Origin: DATNPX01 sp036702975
Lineage (GTDB): Bacteria; Cyanobacteriota; Vampirovibrionia; Obscuribacterales; Obscuribacteraceae
NCBI GenBank assembly: GCA_036702975.1
Contig: DATNPX010000059.1
Coordinates: 124,001-188,000 of the forward strand
Reading direction: 5' to 3'
Length of the DNA: 64,000 nucleotides
The notes beneath the pieces were generated by a model that was given only the letters and a program-made list of their open reading frames with translations, searched no databases and had not been told where the DNA came from. Shown here piece by piece: positions 49,115 to 57,287 of this stretch. The position numbers and the translations under genes were made by a program. Numbering within the stretch: position 1 is the stretch's first letter; every line of letters starts with the position of its first letter.

Positions 49115-50353
49115 TCAAAAGGATTTCAATTCCTTCCGCGCTGTTCCATAGTTTCCCAGATGATATATAGATACGCCAGCGGGTGAGAAGCTGAACTCGT
49201 GGAACGGCTTAGCAACTACTTTATCCAAGAACTCCACTGAACCTACACCGGTCGATACATGGGGACTGTATTTCTTGCCAGTACTAGTCTGTAGGAAATG
49301 CGTAACAAAATGAATCGTAGATTCGTTTATCTCAGGATCATCCTTCGTCGTTTCGAACGCTGCCGCCGTACCAGTTGCAGCTGTATACGGCGCGATCACA
49401 TCAAGCAGTTCTTGTTGTAGTTTGAGCAATTCGGGAGTCGACTCAACAACTATGCATTCAAGTCCGGTATCTTTGCCCTTGTCTTTAAAGTAATTGAACT
49501 TGAGTGCCTTTAGTTTCAAATCGGCTGGCTTCTCTTTGACGAGGATTTTGTTGGTCGCATCGTATACCTTTTCGAGATCGGCTGTTTTTACGAATCTCTG
49601 CACAAGCGTAATATGTGGGTGATGCGAAGCATCCAACGCAAATCCCTTTGCATAGTTCTTTCGCAATTCAGCGTTTGCCTCCTCGGCACGTTTAGTCATG
49701 GTCGCACCAGGGTTGAGCGCAATATCGATGGCAATTACCGCTGGCTCTTCGTTCTGAGTTTTAGACTTGTTAGAGGCCTTAGACATAGCGTCCGACAATT
49801 GAATATTGAACGCATTCAAGTGCGAGTCGAATTCATCGGATCCTGCCTTTGAATAGCCGTGACTTTTAATAGATTCTTCTTCTGTCACCAACTTCTCGAA
49901 AGCCGAATTCAGATCTGCGGCTTGCTGGGCGGATACCCAACTATTCGCGATCGCCTTGTCCAATTGCGCACGAAAATCCTTAAGACGCTCACCAAAATTT
50001 TGTCTGCCATACTTGATGGAATCTGAGGTTTTCGTTTCGACGATCGTTTGTGACGCATCGGCCGGACTCAGCCTCGTATAAACAGTATGTTTCTTGATTA
50101 TGGTTTCAGGCACACTGGGGTCAGTTGAAGTTTCGCGAATGGTCGTATCGCTGACCGGCACATTGTATTTGCCAACGCCGGTAGTAGTCGTCGTTGTTGT
50201 CGAAGTGCTCTCAGACATCGTTTCACTGCTAGACGTTTTCGCGGTTTCTTGAGAGTTTCCATCCGATGCACTACATGGAAGCTGCATGGGCAAACCTATC
50301 GTTGTTGCCAACAAGGCAACAGCTGCCCATCTCAAACCATGAAACATTTGCAT
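49115..50353 (-). CDS. Secreted 2H-phosphoesterase-like protein
   Basis: A 412-residue protein with a signal peptide (FHGLRWAAVALLATTIGLPM...), a Ser/Thr-rich stretch with a run of seven Thr (about 40-60), a helical middle (110-205), and a C-terminal 2H domain. The two motifs are HPHITLV (His247-x-Thr249) and SPHVSTG (His365-x-Ser367), the paired His-x-Thr/Ser of the 2'-5' RNA ligase and cyclic phosphodiesterase superfamily. Such enzymes are normally cytoplasmic, so an exported member is unusual. AAGG five bases before the ATG at 50353 decides the start. Substrate: possibly cyclic phosphates or oligonucleotides outside the inner membrane. Confidence 0.75.
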   Translation of the reverse strand: MQMFHGLRWAAVALLATTIGLPMQLPCSASDGNSQETAKTSSSETMSESTSTTTTTTTGVGKYNVPVSDTTIRETSTDPSVPETIIKKHTVYTRLSPADASQTIVETKTSDSIKYGRQNFGERLKDFRAQLDKAIANSWVSAQQAADLNSAFEKLVTEEESIKSHGYSKAGSDEFDSHLNAFNIQLSDAMSKASNKSKTQNEEPAVIAIDIALNPGATMTKRAEEANAELRKNYAKGFALDASHHPHITLVQRFVKTADLEKVYDATNKILVKEKPADLKLKALKFNYFKDKGKDTGLECIVVESTPELLKLQQELLDVIAPYTAATGTAAAFETTKDDPEINESTIHFVTHFLQTSTGKKYSPHVSTGVGSVEFLDKVVAKPFHEFSFSPAGVSIYHLGNYGTARKELKSF

Positions 50354-50735
50354 TTTTACCTTCCTCATATCGCTAACCAATCGATGCAGCCTGCAATTCC
50401 AGCAAAGGATACACTCTTACAGGTCCCTCTGCCATGTGCGAGCGCGAATAATCACACCGGGTCAAGAAACCGTAATCAGTCGGCGCTGAGGAAATTCTAA
50501 CTGCGCACGCCCCCCGGGGAAGGCAATGGACGAATGACAGAGCTATTCGGTCGTTAAGCGCCCTGCTCATGTACGGGTGCGTTAACAAGCAGTTGCGTAT
50601 TTCCCCCCTGAAATCGCCTCCGTTTTTAACGGATCGAAAACATCTTCCAATCTCGACCCGCATAGACTACAGCCAACCTGAAACGCGGGGCGCGACTCCA
50701 AGAGTTTCAGTCTACTTAACTAGGGGGATTGTCTA
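50354..50735. other. Intergenic region, 382 bp
   Basis: Divergent spacing between the 2H gene and the gene at 50736. A 96-codon minus-strand frame here has no ribosome site or motif and is not accepted. A short GC-rich patch, CCCCCCGGGG (about 50509-50518), is the only notable composition. Confidence 0.45.
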
Positions 50736-51659
50736 ATGCCTGCTGCAAAACCTTTCGATGCAAACGCCGAAGCTTCCAAACTCTACGATCTTTCAAAAAG
50801 CTCCGATCCAAAGGCGTTCCAACACGAACTGGACTTACTAAGACAAAATCCTTCGCACTACAACGAGACTGTAAAAGCGATGGAAGCAAAGGAAGCGGCT
50901 AGAGAAAACACCTATAACCACACTGAAACTGCAAAGCTCCACGAATTGAAAATCGTACGCAGTTCGCCGAATGGTCCTGTTACCGGCATCTACTCTCAAG
51001 ACGTAAGCAAAGAAAACGATGTCGAAAAGACACCGCTGCCGAAGGTGGTGTTGTATGACTCCAGCACTGATTCAACACATCAGGCAAGCCACAAGGGAAC
51101 TGAAGATCCAGCAGCCGCCGCTCGCAGAGCCGAGCAAGATCGCCAGGAAGCAGCTCGCAAGGAATCAGCCCGAATCAACACCGAAGCAACAACATTGCTA
51201 ACCGATTTGCAAAACCACGACGCCAAAGATTTCGCAGCGGAATACAACAAATTGAGTCCCGCTGATAAAGCTGCAGTCGGAAAACGTATCGGACAGCTAC
51301 ACATGATGGATCACGATCAAGCGCTCCACTTCGCCTACAACGATGACGGTTCAATCAAGAGTGTCGACCGCGCAGGCAAGCTCGATTACATCACGCCCTC
51401 CGCATTCCTCAACGACACTTTCGACAAGAGAAACTCGGCCATGCTGAAAGACTACTGCGCCAGCCTGAGTCCTGAAGATCGCGCAGCTTTCTTCTCGGCA
51501 CTACAGGCGGAAGGACAACGTCACAACGAAACCGTTGAGATTGACGAAAAAGGTAACGCAGTCGTCAAAGTCAACGGCAAGAAGCAATGGGATAGCAAAC
51601 CGGAAAGCGGTTTTGGAAAGATTCTCCATCAAAGCGAAGGAATTGTAATCCGCCACTAG
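50736..51659 (+). CDS. Hypothetical soluble helical protein
   Basis: A 307-residue polar protein without a signal peptide. It has three parts: a helical start (AEASKLYDLSKSSDPKAFQH, 1-60), a disordered Ala/Arg/Glu linker (about 110-150: AAARRAEQDRQEAARKESAR), and a helical plus beta C-terminal half (LSPADKAAVGKRIGQLH, LSPEDRAAFFSALQAE, then ETVEIDEKGNAVVKVNG). I do not recognise the family. The two 'LSP-x-D-x-A' helices look like an internal repeat. GGGGG precedes the ATG. A good terminator follows. Confidence 0.6.
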   Translation: MPAAKPFDANAEASKLYDLSKSSDPKAFQHELDLLRQNPSHYNETVKAMEAKEAARENTYNHTETAKLHELKIVRSSPNGPVTGIYSQDVSKENDVEKTPLPKVVLYDSSTDSTHQASHKGTEDPAAAARRAEQDRQEAARKESARINTEATTLLTDLQNHDAKDFAAEYNKLSPADKAAVGKRIGQLHMMDHDQALHFAYNDDGSIKSVDRAGKLDYITPSAFLNDTFDKRNSAMLKDYCASLSPEDRAAFFSALQAEGQRHNETVEIDEKGNAVVKVNGKKQWDSKPESGFGKILHQSEGIVIRH

Positions 51660-51709
51660 GGCGATCTATCAATCCAACAACCCAAGAAACACGTTGCATA
51701 TTAACAAGC

Positions 51710-51748
51710 AAAGGCAAGACAACTTCGGTGGTCTTGCCTTTCGTTTTG
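51710..51748 (+). terminator. Rho-independent terminator with UUCG-type loop
   Basis: AAAGGCAAGAC (51710-51720) pairs perfectly with GTCTTGCCTTT (51731-51741); inside it AC-TTCG-GT gives a stable UUCG loop. TTTCGTTTT follows. It ends the gene at 50736. Its A-rich left side could also serve the convergent anti-sigma gene, which stops at 51754. Confidence 0.85.
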
Positions 51749-51753
51749 ACAAC

Positions 51754-52527
51754 TCAGCTATTTTTTGTCAACATGGACAAAAGACGTTCTTTCGAGAGAG
51801 AACTTGCATAAAGGTAGTCAATCCCTTCCCTCGAGACGAGAACGACATTGTGATTACCAACGTGCTTGAAGAACATCTTTCGACCAGCAATTAGCAACTG
51901 TTCTGTTCCGTAAAATGAAAGAAGTCCTGTGGGCAATTGATAACAATCAATGCAAAAGGTCTGATCCTTCTGGTCCTGATAACAAGTGCGTAGAATCTTT
52001 TTTCCTTGTTTATCTTGAAAAACGTCTACACCAGACACCCGTAGGTTGGCGAGCGTACTGACGCGATTGCCAAATCCAACAGCTTTAACGGCATCTTCTA
52101 GCTCGCTGGGTCTAAAGGTAGTCAGGTGTCGAAAGTTCGTTTCCGATGGTTCAGCGGAACCATCCGCCGTTTCATTCACTAAAACCTCTGCACTATCGTG
52201 CTTCAGACCGACAAGATTTGGAGATATGACGAAGATGCCAAAACTAGCCGCAGCAGCAACTAAAACAAGCGAAACGAGGCGAAAGCCAAGTTGACGTTTC
52301 TCTTTTTTGCTAGCGACAGCCGCCAAAATACGTTCGTTTAGACCCTCTGGAACCACAGACTGCGCGTCCAGAGAGCGAATATTTTGGTCAACCGACAACA
52401 GCGATTCCCATTCCTGGCTGCACTTTGGACAAATGTGCAAATGCTCTTGGAGCAACGCCGAGTCTGTCACGGGCAACTCGCCGTCAAGCTCTGGACACAT
52501 GAAAGCCCGGGCGTTAGCGCAATCCAT
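51754..52527 (-). CDS. Zinc-binding anti-sigma factor, single-pass membrane protein
   Basis: A 257-residue protein. The N-terminal ZAS domain contains HLHICPKC (His-x3-Cys-x2-Cys), preceded by ARAFMCPELDGEL, which marks zinc anti-sigma factors. A single membrane helix (FRLVSLVLVAAAASFGIFVI) follows near residue 90. The periplasmic part (120-257) has three or four cysteines (TCYQDQKDQTFCIDCYQLP) that could sense redox. GGAGGTGA lies eight bases before the ATG at 52527, so a GTG inside that ribosome site is rejected. It overlaps the sigma gene by 14 bp, implying translational coupling. Confidence 0.9.
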   Translation of the reverse strand: MDCANARAFMCPELDGELPVTDSALLQEHLHICPKCSQEWESLLSVDQNIRSLDAQSVVPEGLNERILAAVASKKEKRQLGFRLVSLVLVAAAASFGIFVISPNLVGLKHDSAEVLVNETADGSAEPSETNFRHLTTFRPSELEDAVKAVGFGNRVSTLANLRVSGVDVFQDKQGKKILRTCYQDQKDQTFCIDCYQLPTGLLSFYGTEQLLIAGRKMFFKHVGNHNVVLVSREGIDYLYASSLSKERLLSMLTKNS

Positions 52528-53128
52528 GCTTCTCACCTCCTCTAGTATTTTGTATTGGTTTTTCTACAGAACCAGACTGTTCTCTCTCTTCATTGTCAGC
52601 GAGCATCTCGAATAAAGCTTTTCGCGCTCTGTAGAGTCGCGACATCACAGTCCCTACTGGTATTGATAGCGTTTTAGCAATCTCATCGTATTTCATGCCA
52701 CCCACGGTGTGCATAAGCAATGGAGTGACAAAAGGTTCTGGCAAAGCGCTCAGTCCTTCTGAGAGTCGCTCGAGATCCATCTTGAGAGACAGCTGCGCCT
52801 CCGGATCGTTCCTCGAGTCCGCAGCCTCATAGAGGAAGTCTGCGTCCGGCAGTTCTACAGTTAATGGACGACGCGATCTCTTTACCAAATGGTCCTTAAT
52901 CGCATTGTTCAGAATCGCGTAGAGCCAAGCTCGTTCATTCGTACCAGGAGTGAAGGTGCTGAACCCTTTATACGCCTTCGCGAACGTCTGCTGCAATATG
53001 TCTTCTGCTTCTTCTGCGCTATTAACTCGCAGTTTCGCGAAGCGATAAAACTCGCTCGAGTAGCGCTTTACCCACTGCTCAACAGCCCTCGTCGGTTCGT
53101 CGGTCGAAAAGAGTTTAAATAGGTTCAT
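52514..53128 (-). CDS. ECF RNA polymerase sigma factor
   Basis: A 204-residue sigma-70 family factor of the ECF group. Region 2 is visible as FYRFAKLRVNSAEEAEDILQ, then QTFAKAYKGFSTFTPG and ERAWLYAILNNAIKDH, which recognises the -10. Region 4 is LSEGLSALPEPFVTPLLMHT, then GGMKYDEIAKTLSIPVGTVM and SRLYRARKAL, which binds the -35. It is followed by, and overlaps, its anti-sigma gene, and is preceded by msrA with 18 bp between. The operon composition indicates a regulon for envelope methionine-sulfoxide damage. Confidence 0.93.
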   Translation of the reverse strand: MNLFKLFSTDEPTRAVEQWVKRYSSEFYRFAKLRVNSAEEAEDILQQTFAKAYKGFSTFTPGTNERAWLYAILNNAIKDHLVKRSRRPLTVELPDADFLYEAADSRNDPEAQLSLKMDLERLSEGLSALPEPFVTPLLMHTVGGMKYDEIAKTLSIPVGTVMSRLYRARKALFEMLADNEEREQSGSVEKPIQNTRGGEKHGLR

Positions 53129-53146
53129 CGTCGTTCACTATTTTCA

Positions 53147-53773
53147 TCAATGACCATGGCAACTTGCAACACCAGTTCGGGCTATATATTTCTGATGATA
53201 ATCCTCAGCAGTGTAGAAGGTTTTGAACTTTTCCAAAGAAGTCACAACTGTTCGACCCGGCTCCAGACCTTTGCTTTTCTCTGCTATAGCCGCCTGCGCC
53301 TCGTTTTTCTCCCGGTCATCGGCGTAGAAAATCGCAGAACGATACTGATCGCCGATGTCGAAACCTTGCCGGTTCAAGGTCGTGGGATCGTGCTGGTCTA
53401 AGAAAGTCCTGGCCAGTTTCTGATATGAGATCTTCTTCGGATCGTAAACAACGCGAACCGTTTCAGCGTGCCCTGTATCGTGCTTGCAGACTGATTTATA
53501 GGATGGCGACGTTGTGTGCCCACCGCAATATCCAACGAGGGTCGATACCACACCTGGTACCTGATCGAGGGCCTCTTGCGTCCCCCAGAAACACCCCCCG
53601 GCAAAATACGCTACATCAAGTTGTTGGGCATGCTCCTTCGTATCTTCGGCAGTTGTATACACTTTCAGCCTATCTGTAGCCTTCGCTTCATCCGTCGTAG
53701 CAAAGGAATAAGCACCGACCGTGAAAATTACGGTTAACAGTGGAATCATAACTAGTTGTTCTATGTACTTCAT
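53147..53773 (-). CDS. msrA: Peptide-methionine (S)-S-oxide reductase, exported
   Basis: A 208-residue enzyme with an N-terminal signal-anchor (LVMIPLLTVIFTVGAYSFA). The MsrA active site is GGCFWGTQE (catalytic Cys near residue 61), with DQVPGVVSTLVGYCGG, QHDPTTLNRQG and the C-terminal YIARTGVASCHGH. A resolving Cys is probably in CKHDTGH or near the terminus. It reduces the S epimer of methionine sulfoxide in envelope proteins. The start is ATG 53773, with GGAG nine bases before it; the TTG codon upstream overlaps that site. Confidence 0.93.
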   Translation of the reverse strand: MKYIEQLVMIPLLTVIFTVGAYSFATTDEAKATDRLKVYTTAEDTKEHAQQLDVAYFAGGCFWGTQEALDQVPGVVSTLVGYCGGHTTSPSYKSVCKHDTGHAETVRVVYDPKKISYQKLARTFLDQHDPTTLNRQGFDIGDQYRSAIFYADDREKNEAQAAIAEKSKGLEPGRTVVTSLEKFKTFYTAEDYHQKYIARTGVASCHGH

Positions 53774-53879
53774 GAAAGTTTGCTCCAAAAGTCTTCGAGC
53801 TCCAAGATGTGAATTTGTTGCCCTCTGAAAGCTTTAACGACGAGAACTTAGACTTATTCCCAGATGTCGAAAACCTATT

Positions 53880-54398
53880 CTACTTCTGGTTCTTGAGGTC
53901 TTTTTGAACTGGAGAGACAGCGCAAGCATTGAAATTGAGCGAGGCAGAATTTATGCAATAACGCTTTCCAGTGGTGGCCGGTCCGTCGTCAAACACGTGC
54001 CCAAGATGTGCGCCGCATCTGGAACAGACCACTTCTTCGCGTTCCATCCCCAAATCATGGTCTACGTTTACTTTCACGTTTTTCTTCTCAACTGGACGGT
54101 CAAAACTAGGCCAACCAGTTCCTGAATCAAACTTGTTGGTCGAAATGAAGAGTGGCTCGCCGCAGTTAGAGCACTTGTAGATTCCGTCTTTGTGATTGTT
54201 CCAGTATTCGCCTGAGAATGCACGTTCTGTGCCTTTCTGTCGCGTGACGTTGTACTGTATTGGTGTCAGCCGAGCTTGCCATTCTTTGTCAGTGATTGCC
54301 TTAGGATTTGCCACTAATCCATCAGCTGCAACTCCGCTCAGAGCCGCTGCAATGACAAGATAGAGTACCGATAGAACCGTTGCCGGTCGTTTAATCAT
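53880..54398 (-). CDS. msrB: Peptide-methionine (R)-S-oxide reductase, exported
   Basis: A 172-residue enzyme with a signal peptide (SVLYLVIAAALSGVAA). It has both zinc Cys pairs (YKCSNCGEPLF; VVCSRCGAHLGHVF), GTGWPSFDRP and the catalytic RYCINSASLNF. It reduces the R epimer of methionine sulfoxide. GGAGGTCC precedes the ATG. First gene of the msrB-msrA-sigma-anti-sigma run. A gap of about 106 bp to msrA could contain an internal promoter. Confidence 0.94.
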   Translation of the reverse strand: MIKRPATVLSVLYLVIAAALSGVAADGLVANPKAITDKEWQARLTPIQYNVTRQKGTERAFSGEYWNNHKDGIYKCSNCGEPLFISTNKFDSGTGWPSFDRPVEKKNVKVNVDHDLGMEREEVVCSRCGAHLGHVFDDGPATTGKRYCINSASLNFNACAVSPVQKDLKNQK

Positions 54399-54439
54399 AT
54401 GAGGACCTCCGTGTTAAAAAGGGAACTTCTGCCTCATAC

Positions 54440-54464
54440 AACGACAGGAAAGACAAGTTATTCC
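54440..54464 (-). promoter_or_regulatory. Candidate ECF-sigma promoter before msrB
   Basis: Read on the minus strand, GGAAT (54464-54460) and CGTT (54443-54440) are separated by 16 bases, the classic ECF pattern GGAAC-N16/17-CGTT. The -10 lies about 42 bases before the msrB start. It would make the operon autoregulated by its own sigma factor. Confidence 0.5.
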
Positions 54465-54608
54465 CGGCTTAATCCGAAGGAAATTGTTAATCTCGCAGAA
54501 AATCGCAAACGACCGCCGCCATCAATAGGCAATTGCTGCAGCCTGGGTGGTTGGAAAAGTCGAAAACTATTTCAAATGCTAATTTTAGCCAAAACAGCGC
54601 CGGAGCTA

Positions 54609-55535
54609 TTAAGCTGGTGGAGTGCCAATAGCGGCGCGCAAATGCCCATCGACTTCATCCAGCTTCTTTAGCGCCTGCTCTGCTGAAATCTTGAGAAGAA
54701 TCATCAGAATGGCAGGTTTGCACTGCCATTCTGTCGAAGACAGTGCAGACTCGCAATCCGCATGCGCGGCCCCTGTGGCTTGAGCAACAATACGAATGGC
54801 GCGATTTCGCAGTTTCACATTCGTCGCTTTCACATCTACCATCAGATTCTCGTAGACCTTCCCCATGCGAATCATCGTCGACGTGCTCAACAGATTTAGC
54901 ACTAACTTCTGAGCCGTACCAGCTTTCATTCTGGTAGAACCAGTGACTGGTTCAGGTCCAGTGACTGCTGCGATAACGTAGTCAGCGTGTTGGCTCAGTA
55001 AAGCTTCCGAGACATTCACAAGTGCACCAGTCACAGCGCCCTTTGAGCGCGCATATTTCAGCGCTCCAATCACATACGGAGTGCGTCCACTAGCGGCAAT
55101 CCCAACCACTACATCCGTTTCCGTTACATGCATTGCCTCCAGGTCTTGCTCTCCTTGCTCGCTAAAATCTTCTGCCCCCTCAATTGATCGAGTAAGTGCT
55201 TTCTCACCGCCAGCAATTATTCCCTGCACCATATCCGGTGATACGCTAAAAGTTGGAGGACATTCGCTCGCATCTAATACACCCAGCCGGCCGCTTGTAC
55301 CAGCACCGACGTAGAGCAAGCGTCCACCCTTGTTCAGACGCTCCGTCGTGGCATCGACCAGTTTCGCAAGCTCTCCCAACGTAGGATCAATACACTTCGG
55401 TATCAAGTGATTTTCGGCATGCAATGCCTTAACAAGATCTACGGTTGATAGCTTGTCCAACTCCATGGTCCGAGAGTTACGTTGCTCTGTATCGAGCTTG
55501 GTGAAATCTTCTTTGGACCGTTCTTGGGTAGTCAT
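54609..55535 (-). CDS. murQ: N-acetylmuramic acid 6-phosphate etherase
   Basis: A 308-residue SIS-domain enzyme. RLLYVGAGTSGRLGVLDASE, then CPPTFSVSP, is the sugar-phosphate site. VVGIAASGRTPYVIGALKYA and GPEPVTGSTRMKAGTAQKLV, with the preceding Glu, are MurQ signatures. It cleaves the D-lactyl ether of MurNAc-6-phosphate in peptidoglycan recycling. GAGGGG eight bases before the ATG at 55535 rejects the 27-residue extension. Its transporter or kinase partners (murP/anmK) are not in the window. Confidence 0.95.
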   Translation of the reverse strand: MTTQERSKEDFTKLDTEQRNSRTMELDKLSTVDLVKALHAENHLIPKCIDPTLGELAKLVDATTERLNKGGRLLYVGAGTSGRLGVLDASECPPTFSVSPDMVQGIIAGGEKALTRSIEGAEDFSEQGEQDLEAMHVTETDVVVGIAASGRTPYVIGALKYARSKGAVTGALVNVSEALLSQHADYVIAAVTGPEPVTGSTRMKAGTAQKLVLNLLSTSTMIRMGKVYENLMVDVKATNVKLRNRAIRIVAQATGAAHADCESALSSTEWQCKPAILMILLKISAEQALKKLDEVDGHLRAAIGTPPA

Positions 55536-55670
55536 GTATGAACCCCTCGTAAGCGACTGTTCAATGATACAGCGCCAGACCAGGTTTTTAGAGAATTGCC
55601 ACGCTGCAAGCAACATTCTTCTGTGCCAGCCTCGCCGACGGGATTGAATCAGACCGGGAAGGCTCAGACA

Positions 55671-57287
55671 TTACTTCGGCTGCGGGGCTGAACGCACAGG
55701 CAGCGGCGCCGAATATGTAATAAATCCAATAAGAACCAGACAAAAAATCACGCACCACATGATTAGCATAAAACCGTCGGAGATCGACAACATCCCAACC
55801 TGACGTTTTAGCGTTTCGCCCGCTTCCGACAATGCAAGCTCTCGAGATTGCGACATACCGGCACCGGCGAGTGGGCCGCTGAGAATTATTGGCCGAATCA
55901 TTTCTTCGCTTCGCCAGCCACCATCAAGATTGCCTGCAAGAACCAGGTAATGGAAAGCACCTTGCACTCGCAGAAACTGGAGCATAAGTGCCTTTCCAAT
56001 CTCGGCACCGAATAGACGGCAAGTCTGAAACCAGCAGGAAAGACTGAGCACATTCACTGGATTACTCAAGGCACCAAGGGCGAAGGCGCTCCGCAAAATT
56101 GTGGCGAGAAGACCAGTCAAGGCAAATGCCAATCCAAATGCGTTAATGAGTTCTGTAATTATAAACGTCTCTCCTGTCCAACCGGGATCTAGTTTAGCGT
56201 TGAGAAAACTTGCAATTCCGATCAGCAGAAATCCAAATGCGCAAGAGAGTCTAGAATCAACTTTGTACAGGACGAAGCCGGAAATGGGAGCGGCAATCAT
56301 TACGGGAATGGAAATCCACGACAGCACTCCTCCGGTTTGATCGGGTCTATAACCGTGCAAAAGTGCGAGAAAATTCGGCAGTAAGAGAGTAGGTCCCAGG
56401 AGTAAAAATCGAAAGCAAACCAACACTGCACCAAGCAACAAAAGATTGCGTGAAAGCAAAAATCGCAAATTCAGCATTGGATGCGGTCGTCTTATACGCC
56501 TTATCAAAGTCACCGCAATCATGATGATTCCAGAAACAGCCAAACCAACAATCGTTCCAGAATTTGACCAGTCCAAGCGATTGCCCTGATCCAGCGCGCA
56601 ATATAGAAATGTGAACGCGACGCTTGCGTATAGGAATCCCCAGATGTTTGTTGCTGGTCCCTGCTTAGGAATGGGCTTGGAAGGCAAGCCAAAGTATATA
56701 CACGTCACCAGCATTGGTGTCAGACAGAGCGCGTTCCAAAATATCCAGTGCCAGGAAAGATTGCTCATGTACCAGGCTTCCAAAAGCGTCGCAATATGTG
56801 TTGACGAAAGGATGTCGAGCGAGTAAGCAGCTACTCCAAAGTAGATGAACTTCAGGGGCAGATTCTGAATAATCGCCGACAGAGTCAAAGGATAGTAAGT
56901 TCCGGCGGCCAGTCCTGCGATAAATTGCAAGAGAATCAACACACCAATGTTGTGAGCGACAAACGGGCAAATAAACTCACTTGTCATAAAGACAGCACTG
57001 GCCCAGAGCAAGACGCGACGAGGTCCCCAAATGGCACCGAGAAAAACTGTAAGCGGTCCAACAAACATTGACGCAGCATTATAGGAGGTAGAGAGCCAAC
57101 TCATCGCATCGGAATCAGCACCGATTGCGCCTTGCAAATCGGCGAGTCCAACAGTAAGTAATCTGCCTGTGAAAACAGATACGCAGGCTCCCAGCAAAAC
57201 GCCAAAAATGGCAAACATCGGGTGAGTAGTAATCTGCGCCGAGCTAACTTTCACTGGAATCCCTGAAAGAGTTTTCGGCGTCATCAT
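55671..57287 (-). CDS. MFS drug transporter, DHA2 (EmrB/QacA) type
   Basis: A 538-residue inner membrane protein with about 14 hydrophobic helices. The N-terminal part, FTGRLLTVGLADLQGAIGAD..., WLSTSYNAASMFVGPL and WGPRRVLLWAS, corresponds to the DHA2 motif A region. It partners with the HlyD and TolC proteins encoded just upstream to pump hydrophobic compounds across both membranes. Its ATG overlaps the hlyD stop by four bases (ATGA). Last gene of the operon. Confidence 0.88.
   Translation of the reverse strand: MMTPKTLSGIPVKVSSAQITTHPMFAIFGVLLGACVSVFTGRLLTVGLADLQGAIGADSDAMSWLSTSYNAASMFVGPLTVFLGAIWGPRRVLLWASAVFMTSEFICPFVAHNIGVLILLQFIAGLAAGTYYPLTLSAIIQNLPLKFIYFGVAAYSLDILSSTHIATLLEAWYMSNLSWHWIFWNALCLTPMLVTCIYFGLPSKPIPKQGPATNIWGFLYASVAFTFLYCALDQGNRLDWSNSGTIVGLAVSGIIMIAVTLIRRIRRPHPMLNLRFLLSRNLLLLGAVLVCFRFLLLGPTLLLPNFLALLHGYRPDQTGGVLSWISIPVMIAAPISGFVLYKVDSRLSCAFGFLLIGIASFLNAKLDPGWTGETFIITELINAFGLAFALTGLLATILRSAFALGALSNPVNVLSLSCWFQTCRLFGAEIGKALMLQFLRVQGAFHYLVLAGNLDGGWRSEEMIRPIILSGPLAGAGMSQSRELALSEAGETLKRQVGMLSISDGFMLIMWCVIFCLVLIGFITYSAPLPVRSAPQPK

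Noticed and set aside
50373..50663. 96-codon minus-strand frame
   Set aside because: No ribosome site, no recognisable motif, and it overlaps the 5' region of the 2H gene.
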